A stretch of DNA of 64,000 bases, from contig NZ_JAHKKG010000002.1 in assembly GCF_018829635.1 (NCBI RefSeq), forward strand, positions 620,001 through 684,000, read 5' to 3'. This stretch comes from Paractinoplanes bogorensis (GTDB lineage Bacteria > Actinomycetota > Actinomycetes > Mycobacteriales > Micromonosporaceae). Positions within the stretch are counted from its first letter, which is position 1; every line of letters begins with the position of its first letter. A program made the translations under genes and the position numbers. The notes under the pieces were generated by a model, which saw only the letters and a list, made by a program, of their open reading frames with translations, had not been told where the DNA came from and made no database searches. Positions 9,491 to 18,084 of the stretch are shown one piece after another.

Positions 9491-10173
9491 CGCGGATCGA
9501 CCATCATGACCCCCACGCCGCGTACGGTGTGCAGGAACCGGGGTTGAGCCGCGGTCTCGCCGAGCTTGCGTCGAAGCCACGAGATGTGCACGTCGATGGT
9601 CTGTTCCTCGCCGATCCGGGCCTGGTTCCAGACCTCGTTCATCAGCTCGCGGCGGCTGATCACCTGGCCGACCCGCTCGGCCAGATAGGCCAGCACGTCG
9701 AACTCACGCCGGGTGAGCTGCAACGGCTCGCCCCGCAGTTCGGCCCGGCGCTGACGCGGGTTGATCACCAGCTCGCCCACGGTGATCGCGCTCGGGGCCT
9801 CGTTGGTCGTCGCGCGGGAGCGGCGCAGCACGGCCGAGATGCGGGCCAGGATGTGCCCGCCCGAGAACGGTTTGGTCACATAATCGTCGGCTCCGGCGCT
9901 GAGCAGGCTGATGATGTCGGCCTCGGAACGGCGTGCGGTGGCCACGATGACCGGCACGTCGGACACGGAACGCATCATGCGCAGCGCGTCGGTGCCGTCG
10001 ATGTCGGGCAGGCCGAGATCGAGGATCACCAGGTCGGGACGCTCGTCGGTGACGATCTTGAGCGCCTCGGCGGCCCGGCCGACCGGTCGCACGACGTGAC
10101 CGGCGTCGGTGAGGGCACGGGACAGTGCCGCCGTGATGATGCGGTCGTCCTCGACCAAGAGGATCATCGCCAT
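9487..10173 (-). CDS. OmpR-family response regulator
   Basis: The receiver domain opens MAMILLVEDD, has the phospho-acceptor Asp in LVILDLGLPDIDG and the conserved Lys in YVTKPF. A winged-helix DNA-binding domain follows (LTRREFDVLAYLAE, IDVHISWLRRKLG, HTVRGVGVMM). It is the partner of the overlapping kinase gene. I prefer the ATG at 10173, because a TATGGT hexamer lies 7 nt upstream and would give a leaderless transcript; an in-frame ATG at 10185 falls inside that hexamer and lacks a ribosome binding site. Target genes are unknown; the divergent gene starting at 10210 is a natural candidate. Confidence 0.92.
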   Translation of the reverse strand: MAMILLVEDDRIITAALSRALTDAGHVVRPVGRAAEALKIVTDERPDLVILDLGLPDIDGTDALRMMRSVSDVPVIVATARRSEADIISLLSAGADDYVTKPFSGGHILARISAVLRRSRATTNEAPSAITVGELVINPRQRRAELRGEPLQLTRREFDVLAYLAERVGQVISRRELMNEVWNQARIGEEQTIDVHISWLRRKLGETAAQPRFLHTVRGVGVMMVDPR

Positions 10174-10209
10174 GGCGTACACCATAGGGGCAGATGAGAC
10201 GATGTCCTC

Positions 10210-10809
10210 GTGCGATCTTCCCGGTGGACGCCGATCGCGGGGTGGCTGGCCGCTACCGCGACGAGCATCGTGCTGGCCTCGGTGGCTCTGCTGCCCGTCC
10301 TGCGCGCCAACGCGCCCGAAGACAGGGCGCTCGCGCAGCTGCCCGCGGCCGACTCGAGCAGCTTCCCGGCCCCGCTACCCAGCGTGACGACGCCGACGAC
10401 GCCCAGCGAGACGACGAAGCCGACCACGAAGCCGAAGCCGACCGAGACGAAGACGACGACCACGCCGCCGAAGCCGACCACCACCGCACCCACGACGACG
10501 GCACCGGCGACCACCGCCCCGCCCACCCGCACCGAGGACGGCTGGACGGTCACCACCGCGGCCGACGGCAAGCGGACCTATGTGCGGTCGTTCCGGGTCG
10601 AGGGCGGCCAGGCCGTCATCCGGATGACGTCAGACGGCGTGGTTCAGCTGGTGACCGCGACCCCGGCCGACGGCTGGCAGGTGCAGAAGGTGCAGGACAC
10701 CGAGGACAACCTCGCGGTCTACTTCAACGAGCCCAACCACAGCTTCATCATTCACGCCACGTGGTTTAACGACCGCCCGTTCGCTGAGGTGAGTGAGATC
10801 GGGGCATAA
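10210..10809 (+). CDS. Membrane-anchored/exported protein with Pro-Thr stalk
   Basis: I do not recognise the family. The 199-aa product begins at a GTG, has one N-terminal hydrophobic segment (residues 10-30), then a stalk of about 70 residues made of Thr, Pro and Lys repeats, and a folded C-terminal part of about 90 residues (from EDGWTVTTAADGK) rich in beta-strand residues. It is divergent from the response regulator gene with about 36 nt between start codons, so the two-component system may control it. It could be a surface protein that feeds a signal to the kinase, but nothing in the sequence proves that. Confidence 0.6.
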   Translation: MRSSRWTPIAGWLAATATSIVLASVALLPVLRANAPEDRALAQLPAADSSSFPAPLPSVTTPTTPSETTKPTTKPKPTETKTTTTPPKPTTTAPTTTAPATTAPPTRTEDGWTVTTAADGKRTYVRSFRVEGGQAVIRMTSDGVVQLVTATPADGWQVQKVQDTEDNLAVYFNEPNHSFIIHATWFNDRPFAEVSEIGA

Positions 10810-10859
10810 GCCGCTGAGCAGCGGGTATGTGAACTCCCAGAAGGAAGGGAGTTCCCCTG

Positions 10860-11264
10860 ATGACGACACACACCGAACAGCCGGTCGGCGAGTTGGTCAG
10901 CCGGCTGAGCGAGCAGGTTTCGAGGCTGGTGCGGGACGAGCTGACGCTGGCCCGGATCGAGATGGTCGAGAAGGGCAAGAAGGCCGGCGTGGGTGCGGGC
11001 CTCCTCGGCGGGGCCGGGGTTATCGCCCTGTACGGGCTGGGCGCGCTCTTCGTGACCATCGGGGCCCTGCTGGCGCTGGTCATGCCGGTGTGGGCCGCCG
11101 CCCTGATCGTGACGGTCGCCCTGTTCGCCACGGCCGGAATCGCCGCGCTGATCGGCAAGAACCAGGTCAAGCAGGCCGTACCCCCGGAACCGGAAGAAGC
11201 CATCGCCAGCGGAAAGCGCGACGTGGAGGCCGTGAAGTCGGCCATCCAGGAGGGACGGCACTGA
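10860..11264 (+). CDS. Phage holin-like superfamily III (DUF1469) membrane protein
   Basis: The 134-aa product has a charged amphipathic N-terminus (LVSRLSEQVSRLVRDELTLARIEM) followed by two hydrophobic hairpin helices (about residues 46-72 and 78-100). That is the layout of actinobacterial 'phage holin family' DUF1469 proteins, which are host genes of unknown role rather than prophage lysis genes. The start has a good ribosome binding site (GAAGGGAG). Its stop overlaps the start of the next gene as TGATG, so the pair is co-translated. Confidence 0.8.
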   Translation: MTTHTEQPVGELVSRLSEQVSRLVRDELTLARIEMVEKGKKAGVGAGLLGGAGVIALYGLGALFVTIGALLALVMPVWAAALIVTVALFATAGIAALIGKNQVKQAVPPEPEEAIASGKRDVEAVKSAIQEGRH

Positions 11265-11695
11265 TGAGCGACACCAGGTCACGCGACGAGGTGCGCAAGG
11301 ACATCGCCGAGACCCGGACGGAGATGGCCGAGACGGCCTCCGCCCTGGCCGAGAAGGCGGACGTGAAGGCCCACGTCAAGAACGCGGTAGCCGAGAAGAA
11401 GCAGGCCGCCGCCGACAAAACGGCCCACGCCAAAGAGGTCGCCGCCGAAAAGACCGAGCACGTGAAAGAGGTCGCGGCGGCGAAAACCGAGCAGGTGAAG
11501 GAGAGCCTGGCCCACGTGAAGCAGTCGACGGCGGAGACCGCGGCCCGTGTGGCCGAGCACGCCGTCGACGCCAAGGACCAGTACGTCGAGGGCGCCCGCG
11601 AGCGCCGCCCGATCCCGCTGGCCGTAGCCGGTGCGGTCCTGCTGGCCGGCGCGGCGGCGGTGACGGCACTGCTCCGGCGCCGCCACCGCCGCTAG
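11264..11695 (+). CDS. DUF3618-type protein with 11-residue coiled repeats
   Basis: The 143-aa protein opens with the DUF3618-like helix (RDEVRKDIAETRTEMAETAS). It continues with a highly charged Ala/Lys/Glu helix containing an 11-residue period (variants of AAEKTEHVKEV), and ends with one hydrophobic segment and an Arg/His tail. It starts at the ATG overlapping the stop of the holin-like gene, behind a GGAGG ribosome binding site. The pair is common in actinobacteria and is usually read as an envelope or stress function; the exact role is not known. Confidence 0.75.
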   Translation: MSDTRSRDEVRKDIAETRTEMAETASALAEKADVKAHVKNAVAEKKQAAADKTAHAKEVAAEKTEHVKEVAAAKTEQVKESLAHVKQSTAETAARVAEHAVDAKDQYVEGARERRPIPLAVAGAVLLAGAAAVTALLRRRHRR

Positions 11696-11703
11696 GAAAC
11701 GCT

Positions 11704-12669
11704 CTAGGGAACGGCGTTCGAAGGGAAGTGCTTCAGCAGCGCATCCTCGAGGACGCCGTTCAGCATCCGGGCGTACGTCCCGGTCAGGTGGAATCGGTTG
11801 CGATAGACAGCGATGTTGCCGATCACCGCCGTACAGGTGGCCGTGCAGACCCACGGCAGCACCGAGATGTAGTCGGCACCGCTTGTCAACGCGGCCGCAG
11901 CGTCGGCATCGTTCCAGGTGCGCGCGGTCGCCGCCGCCCGCGTCGTCGAGCAGGCCCGGACGTCGTCCTGGTGGGCGGCCAGGCACTCCGGGGCGCTCTG
12001 GTCGAGCACCGGAGTGTCACCCAGCACGACCACGTGACCGGCCGACTTTCCCAACGTACGCAGGGTCCGCCCCAACGCGGAGGACCAGGCGCCGGCGTCG
12101 ATGACCGAGCCCCGGCCGTCCTTTTGCGAGTAGCTCTCGTTCGTCACGATCAGCAGTTCCGGCTTCGTGCCGGCGATCCGCCCGGCCACGAAATCCCGGA
12201 ACCGGTCGCACTCGCCGAAGACCCGCTGCTCTTGCTGGTTCCACACGGCGAGGTCGATGGTCGGGCAGCCGGGCTTGCCATAGAACTGCAGTCGCCAGTC
12301 GAGCCGCTCGGCGATCTGGGTCAGCGCGGGCAGCCACACCCCGGCGTGCGAGTCGCCGTAGAGCACCACGTCGGTCGCGCTCGCCCGGTCGCCGAACACG
12401 CACGGCTCGATCCGGTCGTCGGACGGGCCGGCCTCGCACTTCTCGTTGTTGTAGCCGACGTCTTCGGCGGCGGTGGCCAGCGACGGTGTGAGGTCGGCGG
12501 GCAGCGCCCGGATCGCCGGGGCGTCGGCCACCGCGGACAGCACGGTGGTCAGGGGCACCTTCGGCCCGGGCTGGTCGGCGGCCACGCGCGGAGGTGGCGG
12601 CACCGCGGCGGCACACCCGCCGACCACGGTGAGCAGGGCCGCGAGCAGAGCGATCCGGAACGAACGCAT
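11704..12669 (-). CDS. SGNH-domain lipoprotein, partner of the adjacent O-acyltransferase
   Basis: The 321-aa protein has a lipoprotein signal (LLTVVGGC) and an SGNH hydrolase-like domain. Block I is VVLYGDSHAGVW with the nucleophile Ser, and the C-terminal block is YRNRFHLTGTYA. Relatives fused to OafA-type acyltransferases normally read YRDxxHLT, so the catalytic Asp is Asn here. Its ATG overlaps the acyltransferase stop as TGATG. In many bacteria this domain is the C-terminal half of one acyltransferase polypeptide; here it is a separate exported protein. It probably completes acyl transfer to a surface glycan, with altered or reduced hydrolase activity. Confidence 0.8.
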   Translation of the reverse strand: MRSFRIALLAALLTVVGGCAAAVPPPPRVAADQPGPKVPLTTVLSAVADAPAIRALPADLTPSLATAAEDVGYNNEKCEAGPSDDRIEPCVFGDRASATDVVLYGDSHAGVWLPALTQIAERLDWRLQFYGKPGCPTIDLAVWNQQEQRVFGECDRFRDFVAGRIAGTKPELLIVTNESYSQKDGRGSVIDAGAWSSALGRTLRTLGKSAGHVVVLGDTPVLDQSAPECLAAHQDDVRACSTTRAAATARTWNDADAAAALTSGADYISVLPWVCTATCTAVIGNIAVYRNRFHLTGTYARMLNGVLEDALLKHFPSNAVP

Positions 12670-13871
12670 CAGGGCGCCCCCAGTCGAGGTGTGTATTCGG
12701 CGTGGCCGGGTTCGGCCGCAGGCGATGTGGAGGTGGTCCACCGCGCGACCGCGAGCGGCGCGACGATCAGCCAGGCGGCCAGCGACAGCGTGATCACGTG
12801 GGAGCGACGCAGCCGGCCGCTGCGCCGGATCGGCTCCTCGACGGCGAAGAACGTCACCGCGGCGAGCCCGAGCGCGGCCAGCACCAGCGCCGCGCGGGTG
12901 ACAACCGAGAGCATTTCCCCGTACGCCTGCTGAGCGATGATCAAAACAGGCCAGTGCCACAGGTAGAACGAGTACGACAACCGCCCGAGCCAGACCAGTG
13001 GCCAGGTGGCGAGCAGGGAGTCGCCTCTCCCCGCCAACACCATCACGGTCGCGATTACGGGGAGGCCTGCGGCGTACCCGGGAAAGGTTGTCGTCTCGTC
13101 GAAGGTCAAAGCGGACACCACGATGAGCGCGAGCCCGACGCCCGCCATGGCCGTCGCGAGCCGGTGCGGAATCCGGTCGAGCTTCGTCGCGACCAGGGCC
13201 AGCAGGCAGCCGGCACCGATCTCCCAGGCCCGGCTGAACGGCGAGAAGTACGACCAGGTGCCGGTCTGCCAGAGCACGCCGTAGGCGAGGGAGGCGACGA
13301 CGGCGGCGGCCAGCCAGTAGCCGATGGCCCACCGGAAACCGAGCCAGAGCAGCAGCACGATCGCGGCCGGCCAGACGAGGTAGAACTGTTCCTCGACGGC
13401 GAGCGACCAGAAATGCTGGACCGGCGAGGCCGCGCCCTGCGACGCCAGATAGTCGAGGCCGGTGTTGGCGAAGCGGAAGTTCGCGGCGAACAGGGCCGAC
13501 CAGCCGACGTCCCCGGCGATCTCGTCGCCGCGCAGGAAGCCGAGCCAGTGGTAGCTCGCCAGCAACGTCGCGACCAGCACGACGGCGGCCGCGGGCAGGA
13601 TCCGCCGGGCCCGCCGCGCGTAGAAGTCGATCAGCGAGAGCCCGCCGGTCCGGCGGACCTCGCGCAGCATGACCGAGGTGATCAGAAATCCGGAGATGAC
13701 GAAGAAGACGTCCACCCCGATGTAGCCACCGGCTACGCCCGGGACGCCCGCATGAAACAGCACGACGAGCAGGACCGCGACCGCACGCAGCCCCTCGATG
13801 TCACGCCGGAAGCCGGTCGAACCGGCGGCCGCGGGGACCGTCGAGTGGCGCAATCCGGCTGCAGTAGTCAT
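12669..13871 (-). CDS. OafA/YrhL-type membrane O-acyltransferase
   Basis: The 400-aa integral membrane protein has about ten hydrophobic helices and the family signatures RRDIEGLRAVAVLLVVLFH (catalytic His), GGYIGVDVFFVISGFLI, FYARRARRILPA and FWSLAVEEQFYLVWP. Acyltransferase-3 proteins move acyl groups from the cytoplasm to sugars of surface polysaccharides or natural products. The substrate cannot be told from the sequence. It is translationally coupled to the SGNH lipoprotein, which is the usual extracytoplasmic partner domain. Confidence 0.92.
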   Translation of the reverse strand: MTTAAGLRHSTVPAAAGSTGFRRDIEGLRAVAVLLVVLFHAGVPGVAGGYIGVDVFFVISGFLITSVMLREVRRTGGLSLIDFYARRARRILPAAAVVLVATLLASYHWLGFLRGDEIAGDVGWSALFAANFRFANTGLDYLASQGAASPVQHFWSLAVEEQFYLVWPAAIVLLLWLGFRWAIGYWLAAAVVASLAYGVLWQTGTWSYFSPFSRAWEIGAGCLLALVATKLDRIPHRLATAMAGVGLALIVVSALTFDETTTFPGYAAGLPVIATVMVLAGRGDSLLATWPLVWLGRLSYSFYLWHWPVLIIAQQAYGEMLSVVTRAALVLAALGLAAVTFFAVEEPIRRSGRLRRSHVITLSLAAWLIVAPLAVARWTTSTSPAAEPGHAEYTPRLGAP

Positions 13872-13963
13872 CGGCGAACACGCTAAAGCGCACGAAAGCC
13901 GACAAAACGTATTTCAGGCAGTAAACCTACGTCCAGGGACGATTTCGCGGATTCGCCCTGCGG

Positions 13964-14335
13964 TCACTCAGCGTGTGCTACGACGCAGCCGCTTTCGGGG
14001 CTGGTGGACATCTCGATCACGGCGTCGAGGCGGTCGCGGGCCTGGATCAGCTCGGCGATCTGGGCGTCGATCCGGTCGCGTTCGAAGGCCAGCCTCGCCC
14101 GCGACTCCGGGGTGCTGACGTTGGCGTCGACGCAGGGCATCAGGTCGGCGATCGTCCGGCTGGTCAGCCCGGCCCCGTAGAGCATCTGGATCAGCCGCAC
14201 CCGGTCGACCGCCGGCTCGGCGTAGAGCCGCTGCCCTCGGCCGCTGCGGGAGGCGTGCAGCAGCCCCTGCTCCTCGTAGTAGCGCAGCGCCCGCACGCTC
14301 ACCCCGGCCCGGTCGGCCAGTTCGCCGATACGCAT
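13964..14335 (-). CDS. MerR-family transcriptional regulator
   Basis: The 123-aa protein has the MerR winged-helix start (MRIGELADRAGVSVRALRYYEEQGLL) and a dimerisation helix (RDRLDAVIEM). The ATG at 14335 has a strong ribosome binding site (GGAGG); upstream in-frame codons are not needed. It is divergent from an SDR gene with a 59-nt gap that holds a dyad in a long promoter spacer, the usual MerR arrangement, so it probably controls that gene and itself. There is no metal-binding Cys pair of the heavy-metal sensor type; the effector is more likely a small organic molecule. Confidence 0.9.
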   Translation of the reverse strand: MRIGELADRAGVSVRALRYYEEQGLLHASRSGRGQRLYAEPAVDRVRLIQMLYGAGLTSRTIADLMPCVDANVSTPESRARLAFERDRIDAQIAELIQARDRLDAVIEMSTSPESGCVVAHAE

Positions 14336-14350
14336 AGTGACCTCCGTCGC

Positions 14351-14387
14351 AACCCTTGCCTCTGACGTCAACGGTAGGTTTTAGCGT
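14351..14387 (+). promoter_or_regulatory. MerR-type operator/promoter of the SDR gene, possibly leaderless
   Basis: TTGCCT (14356-14361) and a -10-like TAGCGT (14382-14387) are separated by about 20 nt, longer than usual, as in MerR-controlled promoters. The spacer contains the palindrome TGACGTCA flanked by CC and GG. The predicted transcription start falls on or next to the ATG at 14395. Confidence 0.4.
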
Positions 14388-14394
14388 AACCGGC

Positions 14395-15090
14395 ATGCAG
14401 ATCCAAGGAGCAGTCGCCCTGGTCACGGGCGCGAATCGCGGTCTCGGCCGCCTCTTCAGCCAGCAGCTTCTCGAGCGTGGCGCGACCAAGGTGTACGCCA
14501 CCGCGCGTCGCCCCGAACTGATCGACCTCCCGGGCGTCGAGACGCTGCGCCTGGACATCACCGACCCGGCCTCGATCGCCGCCGTGGCCGAGGTCGCCAC
14601 CGACGTGAACCTGCTGGTCAACAACGCCGGCATCTCGACCGGGGCCAAGCTGGTCAGCGGCGACCTCGACCAGATCCGCCTCGAACTCGACACCCACTTC
14701 TGGGGCACGCTCGGCCTGATCCGGGCGTTCGCCCCGCAATTGACGGACGGCGCGATCCTCAACGTGCTGTCCGCGCTGTCCTGGTTCAATCTGGCCGAGA
14801 CCGGCGCGTACGGGGTCGCGAAGGCCGCCGAGTGGAACCTGACCAACGCCGTACGGCTGGAACTGGCTCCGCAAGGAACGTTGGTGACCGGTCTGCATCT
14901 CGGTGCGGCCGACACCGACATGTCGGCCGGCTATGACGGGTTCAAAGTGGACCCGGCGATCGTTGTGAAGGCGGCTCTGGACGGGATCGAGGAGAACCGG
15001 CTCGAGGTCGTGGCCGACGACTGGAGCGCCACCGTGAAGGCGTCGCTGGCCGAGGACCCGAGCCGGTTCTACCAGCTCGCTCAGCGGTAG
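14395..15090 (+). CDS. Short-chain dehydrogenase/reductase
   Basis: The 231-aa classical SDR has the nucleotide-binding TGANRGLGR motif, the NNAG motif (LLVNNAGIS), a catalytic Ser in LSALS and YGVAK with the catalytic Tyr and Lys. The substrate is not predictable. The divergent MerR gene probably regulates it. Its 3' end overlaps the stop of the convergent GH30 gene by about 10 nt. Confidence 0.9.
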   Translation: MQIQGAVALVTGANRGLGRLFSQQLLERGATKVYATARRPELIDLPGVETLRLDITDPASIAAVAEVATDVNLLVNNAGISTGAKLVSGDLDQIRLELDTHFWGTLGLIRAFAPQLTDGAILNVLSALSWFNLAETGAYGVAKAAEWNLTNAVRLELAPQGTLVTGLHLGAADTDMSAGYDGFKVDPAIVVKAALDGIEENRLEVVADDWSATVKASLAEDPSRFYQLAQR

Positions 15091-16961
15091 GCGCGCACGT
15101 CGGCGATCGACCACCAGTTGTCCGGGGCCGCCGCGGTCAGCGTGATACGGACATATCGCGCAACACCCGGGACGGCCTCGGCAAATTGCCCGCTAGACGA
15201 CGATCTAACGGTGCGCCACCGGGTGCCGTCGGTCGATGCGGCAACAAGGAAGCCACGCGGGAAGTCACCCACATCGGCCCCAGCGTCGAAGACGATCTTC
15301 CGAAGCGACTGAACCCGGCCCAGGTCGACCTGCAGATACTGCCCCGGCTGCTGACCCGCGTTGGTGGTCCAGCGGGTGGTGGCGTCATCATCGACGGCGA
15401 GCGATGCGGAAGCCGACGGGTTCGCGGTCGCTGAGAACCCGGCCGGGTCGACGGGCCGGTCCGACGAGTGTCCACGCCAGACAAACGTGGCCAGCGCCCC
15501 GCCCGGCAGCGTGTACTCGAGTGTCCGCCCGCCGTACTGCACCGCGAACTTCTGCGGGTTGTCGTTCTCGTTGTGCGCGACCAGCACCGTGCTGCCGTCC
15601 GGGTTGACGAAGGCGACGTCCATCACCCGCCCGTTCCAGCCGGTCGTGCCGAACGAGGTGCTGGCCACCCGGACGGCGCCCGGCCGCACGAAGCGCGACA
15701 GGTGACCGAGCGTGTAGAACTCGGCGTTACGCGTCACCGTGCCGTCCGAGGCCACGGTCAGCACGCCGGTGCAGGTGCCGCAGCCGCCGTTGTGCGGGCC
15801 GTTGTTCTCGTCCAGGGCCAGGTTCCAGTTGATCACCGTCTTGGCCCAGTTCCGGGTGTTGCCGATGATCAGGTTGCGGGCGTGCCACTTCAGCGTGTCC
15901 GAGAACGTGTTGGCCGGGTCGCTCGACTGGCTGCCCGAGCACTCGGTGAAGTAGATGTCCTTGGTCGGGAACTCGTTGTGCAGCGCCGTCATCGCGCTCG
16001 GATCGCCGTAGTAGCAGTGGTACGCCGTACCGGAAATCCATTTTGCCGCTCTGGTTCCGAGCAGCTCCTGCGGGTAGTGATCGATGTCGGCCACCGAGTC
16101 GGGCGGCGTACCGGCGGCGTCGTTCGGGTGTTCCGACCAGTTGTGGTCGTACCCGAGGATCTTGGTCCGGAGCCCGGCCGCGCGCAGCATCGGCCCGAGC
16201 CGCTCGATCACCTCGGCCGCCTGCCACGACGGCAGATCCATGCCGGGGTAGCCCGCGGGCGCCCGGTTCTGCGGCTCGTTCTGGATCGTCAGGGTGTCAA
16301 CATCAACCCCTTCTTTCCCGTACGCCTGCACGAACTTGACCAGATAGGCCGCGTACGCGCGATAGACCGCCGGCGAATCGATCAGCCGGCCCCCGACCAG
16401 GGATCCGCTGTCCTTCATCCAGGCCGGCGGGCTCCACGGCGTGGCCATGATCCGCAGCTCGGGGTTGAGCCGGCGGGCCTGGCGCAGCAGCGGCAGGATC
16501 TGCGCCCGGTCGTGGTCGATGCTGAAGTGCCGCAGCTGGTAGTCGGTCTGACCGGCGGGCACGTCGTTGTAGGTGTAGGCCGGGCCGTCGGTGAAGTCGG
16601 ACGCACCGATCGGCTGGCGGAGGTAGTTGATCCGGTCTTCGGCGAACAGCGACTTCATCGCCGCGGTGCGCGCCTCCGGCGTGAGCGTGTAGAGCACGGA
16701 GGCCGACGAGTCGGTGATCGAGGCGCCGAAGCCGGCCATCGTCTGGAAGCGGCGGTTCGGGTCGACGACGACCGTGGGTGCGTCGCTGCCCGCGGCCTTG
16801 AAGGCGACCGTGCCCCCGTCGGCGAAACGCTGGGTGCCGTCGGGCGTGGTGATCCAGACCTTTGCCGTACGGACGTCGTGCGCGGAATGTGCGGCGGCCG
16901 GCAGGGGTGCGGCCAGGACGGTGACGCTCAACGCCACCAGTGCGGTTCCGAAACGAGCCAC
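15081..16961 (-). CDS. Secreted GH30 glycoside hydrolase with F5/8-type (CBM32-like) domain
   Basis: The 626-aa product has a signal peptide ending PLPAAAHS. A GH30 (beta/alpha)8 domain follows with the FQTMAGFGASITDSSA opening, the acid/base Glu229 in IQNEP and the nucleophile Glu340 in YFTECSG. A beta domain comes next, and a discoidin-like carbohydrate-binding domain sits at about 490-626. GH30 enzymes act on beta-1,6-glucans, glucosylceramides or xylans. The GTG at 16961 was chosen because it follows GGGAGAG and leaves the upstream dyads outside the coding region. The divergent LacI-family gene is the likely regulator. Confidence 0.9.
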   Translation of the reverse strand: MARFGTALVALSVTVLAAPLPAAAHSAHDVRTAKVWITTPDGTQRFADGGTVAFKAAGSDAPTVVVDPNRRFQTMAGFGASITDSSASVLYTLTPEARTAAMKSLFAEDRINYLRQPIGASDFTDGPAYTYNDVPAGQTDYQLRHFSIDHDRAQILPLLRQARRLNPELRIMATPWSPPAWMKDSGSLVGGRLIDSPAVYRAYAAYLVKFVQAYGKEGVDVDTLTIQNEPQNRAPAGYPGMDLPSWQAAEVIERLGPMLRAAGLRTKILGYDHNWSEHPNDAAGTPPDSVADIDHYPQELLGTRAAKWISGTAYHCYYGDPSAMTALHNEFPTKDIYFTECSGSQSSDPANTFSDTLKWHARNLIIGNTRNWAKTVINWNLALDENNGPHNGGCGTCTGVLTVASDGTVTRNAEFYTLGHLSRFVRPGAVRVASTSFGTTGWNGRVMDVAFVNPDGSTVLVAHNENDNPQKFAVQYGGRTLEYTLPGGALATFVWRGHSSDRPVDPAGFSATANPSASASLAVDDDATTRWTTNAGQQPGQYLQVDLGRVQSLRKIVFDAGADVGDFPRGFLVAASTDGTRWRTVRSSSSGQFAEAVPGVARYVRITLTAAAPDNWWSIADVRAYR

Positions 16962-16973
16962 GGGTCTCTCCCA

Positions 16974-17012
16974 TGTAACAAGCTGAAACACATACGGAAT
17001 GTTTCTGTTACA
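16974..17012. promoter_or_regulatory. Nested inverted repeats between GH30 and LacI genes (probable LacI operator)
   Basis: An outer pair TGTAACA (16974-16980) and TGTTACA (17006-17012) encloses an inner pair GAAACA (16985-16990) and TGTTTC (17000-17005). They sit just upstream of the GH30 start and before the LacI-family gene. Confidence 0.55.
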
Positions 17013-17079
17013 GCACAGGTAACCCGTCGGGCTCAAAGCTTGTCAATGTCTAGACTTCGATGATGGGAAGAAAGCCGAG

Positions 17080-18084
17080 GTGACGGGTCAGGGTCCGACC
17101 GTGCGCGACATCGCCTCCCACGCGGGTGTGTCGATCGCGACGGTCTCGCGGGTGCTCAACGACCAGGAGCACGTCTCTCCCGGCACCCGGGAGCTGGTGC
17201 AACAGGCCATCGACGAGCTCGGCGGCCGGGGCCCGCGACGCCGTCCGGCCCGCACCGGCGCGGTCTTCGTCCGCTGCCCCTACCTGCTGACCGACTACTT
17301 CGGCCTGATTGTCTCGTCGATCGCCGAGACGCTCGACCTGCACGGCCGCCAGCTGGTGCTCAACGCGGGCGAGGCCGCCCAGCACACCTCGGTGCTGCCC
17401 ACGCTGGCCAACCGGCCCGGCATCGGCGGCGCGATCGTGGTGCTGCCGCCCGAGCCCGGCGAGGAACTGGTCGCGCTGCAGGAGAGCGGGTTCCCGTTCG
17501 TGATCGTCGACCCGCGGGAGAACGTGCCGCGCGACATCGCCGCGGTGTCGGCCAGCCACTTCGCCGGCGCCCGCAGCCTGACCGCGCACCTGACCGAGCT
17601 CGGTCACCGCCGCATCGGGCTGCTCGCCGGCCCGGAGAACTGGCTGGCCGGCAACGCCCGCCGGGCCGGTCACATCGCGGCTCTGGCCGAGGCGGGCACG
17701 CTGCTCGACCCGCGGCTGGTGGTGGCCGGTCAGCCGACCGTCCGATTCGGATTCGAGGCGGCCCTGCACCTGCTCTCGGCCGAGGAACGCCCGACCGCCC
17801 TGCTCGGCTTCAACGACAAGGTGGCGTCGGGTGCGCTGGCCGCGGCGGCCCAGCTCGGCCTGCGGGTGCCGGAAGACCTGTCGATCGCCGGCTTCGACGA
17901 CATCGACCTGGCCGAGGCCACCCGGCCCGCGTTGACCACTGTGCGTCAGCCGCTGGGCGAGATGGGCCGGATCGCCGTCGGGCTGCTGATCCGGCTGCTC
18001 GAGCGGCACCGGCTCGACGCTCTGCACGTCGAGCTGGCCACCGATCTGATCATCCGCGAATCGACGGGCCCGGTGGGTCACTGA
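17080..18084 (+). CDS. LacI-family transcriptional regulator
   Basis: The 334-aa protein has the LacI helix-turn-helix and hinge (TVRDIASHAGVSIATVSRVLN) and a periplasmic-binding-protein-like sensor domain (LLGFNDKVASGALAAA, SIAGFDDIDLAEATRPALTTV). It probably represses the divergent GH30 gene and responds to a sugar released from the polymer. The GTG at 17080 is used; the nearby ATG codons at 17060 and 17063 are out of frame. The last 35 nt overlap the convergent gene at 18050. Confidence 0.9.
   Translation: MTGQGPTVRDIASHAGVSIATVSRVLNDQEHVSPGTRELVQQAIDELGGRGPRRRPARTGAVFVRCPYLLTDYFGLIVSSIAETLDLHGRQLVLNAGEAAQHTSVLPTLANRPGIGGAIVVLPPEPGEELVALQESGFPFVIVDPRENVPRDIAAVSASHFAGARSLTAHLTELGHRRIGLLAGPENWLAGNARRAGHIAALAEAGTLLDPRLVVAGQPTVRFGFEAALHLLSAEERPTALLGFNDKVASGALAAAAQLGLRVPEDLSIAGFDDIDLAEATRPALTTVRQPLGEMGRIAVGLLIRLLERHRLDALHVELATDLIIRESTGPVGH

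Noticed and set aside
10860..11264. Prophage holin as sign of a prophage
   Set aside because: The DUF1469 type is a common chromosomal actinobacterial family, and no phage structural or lysis genes are nearby.
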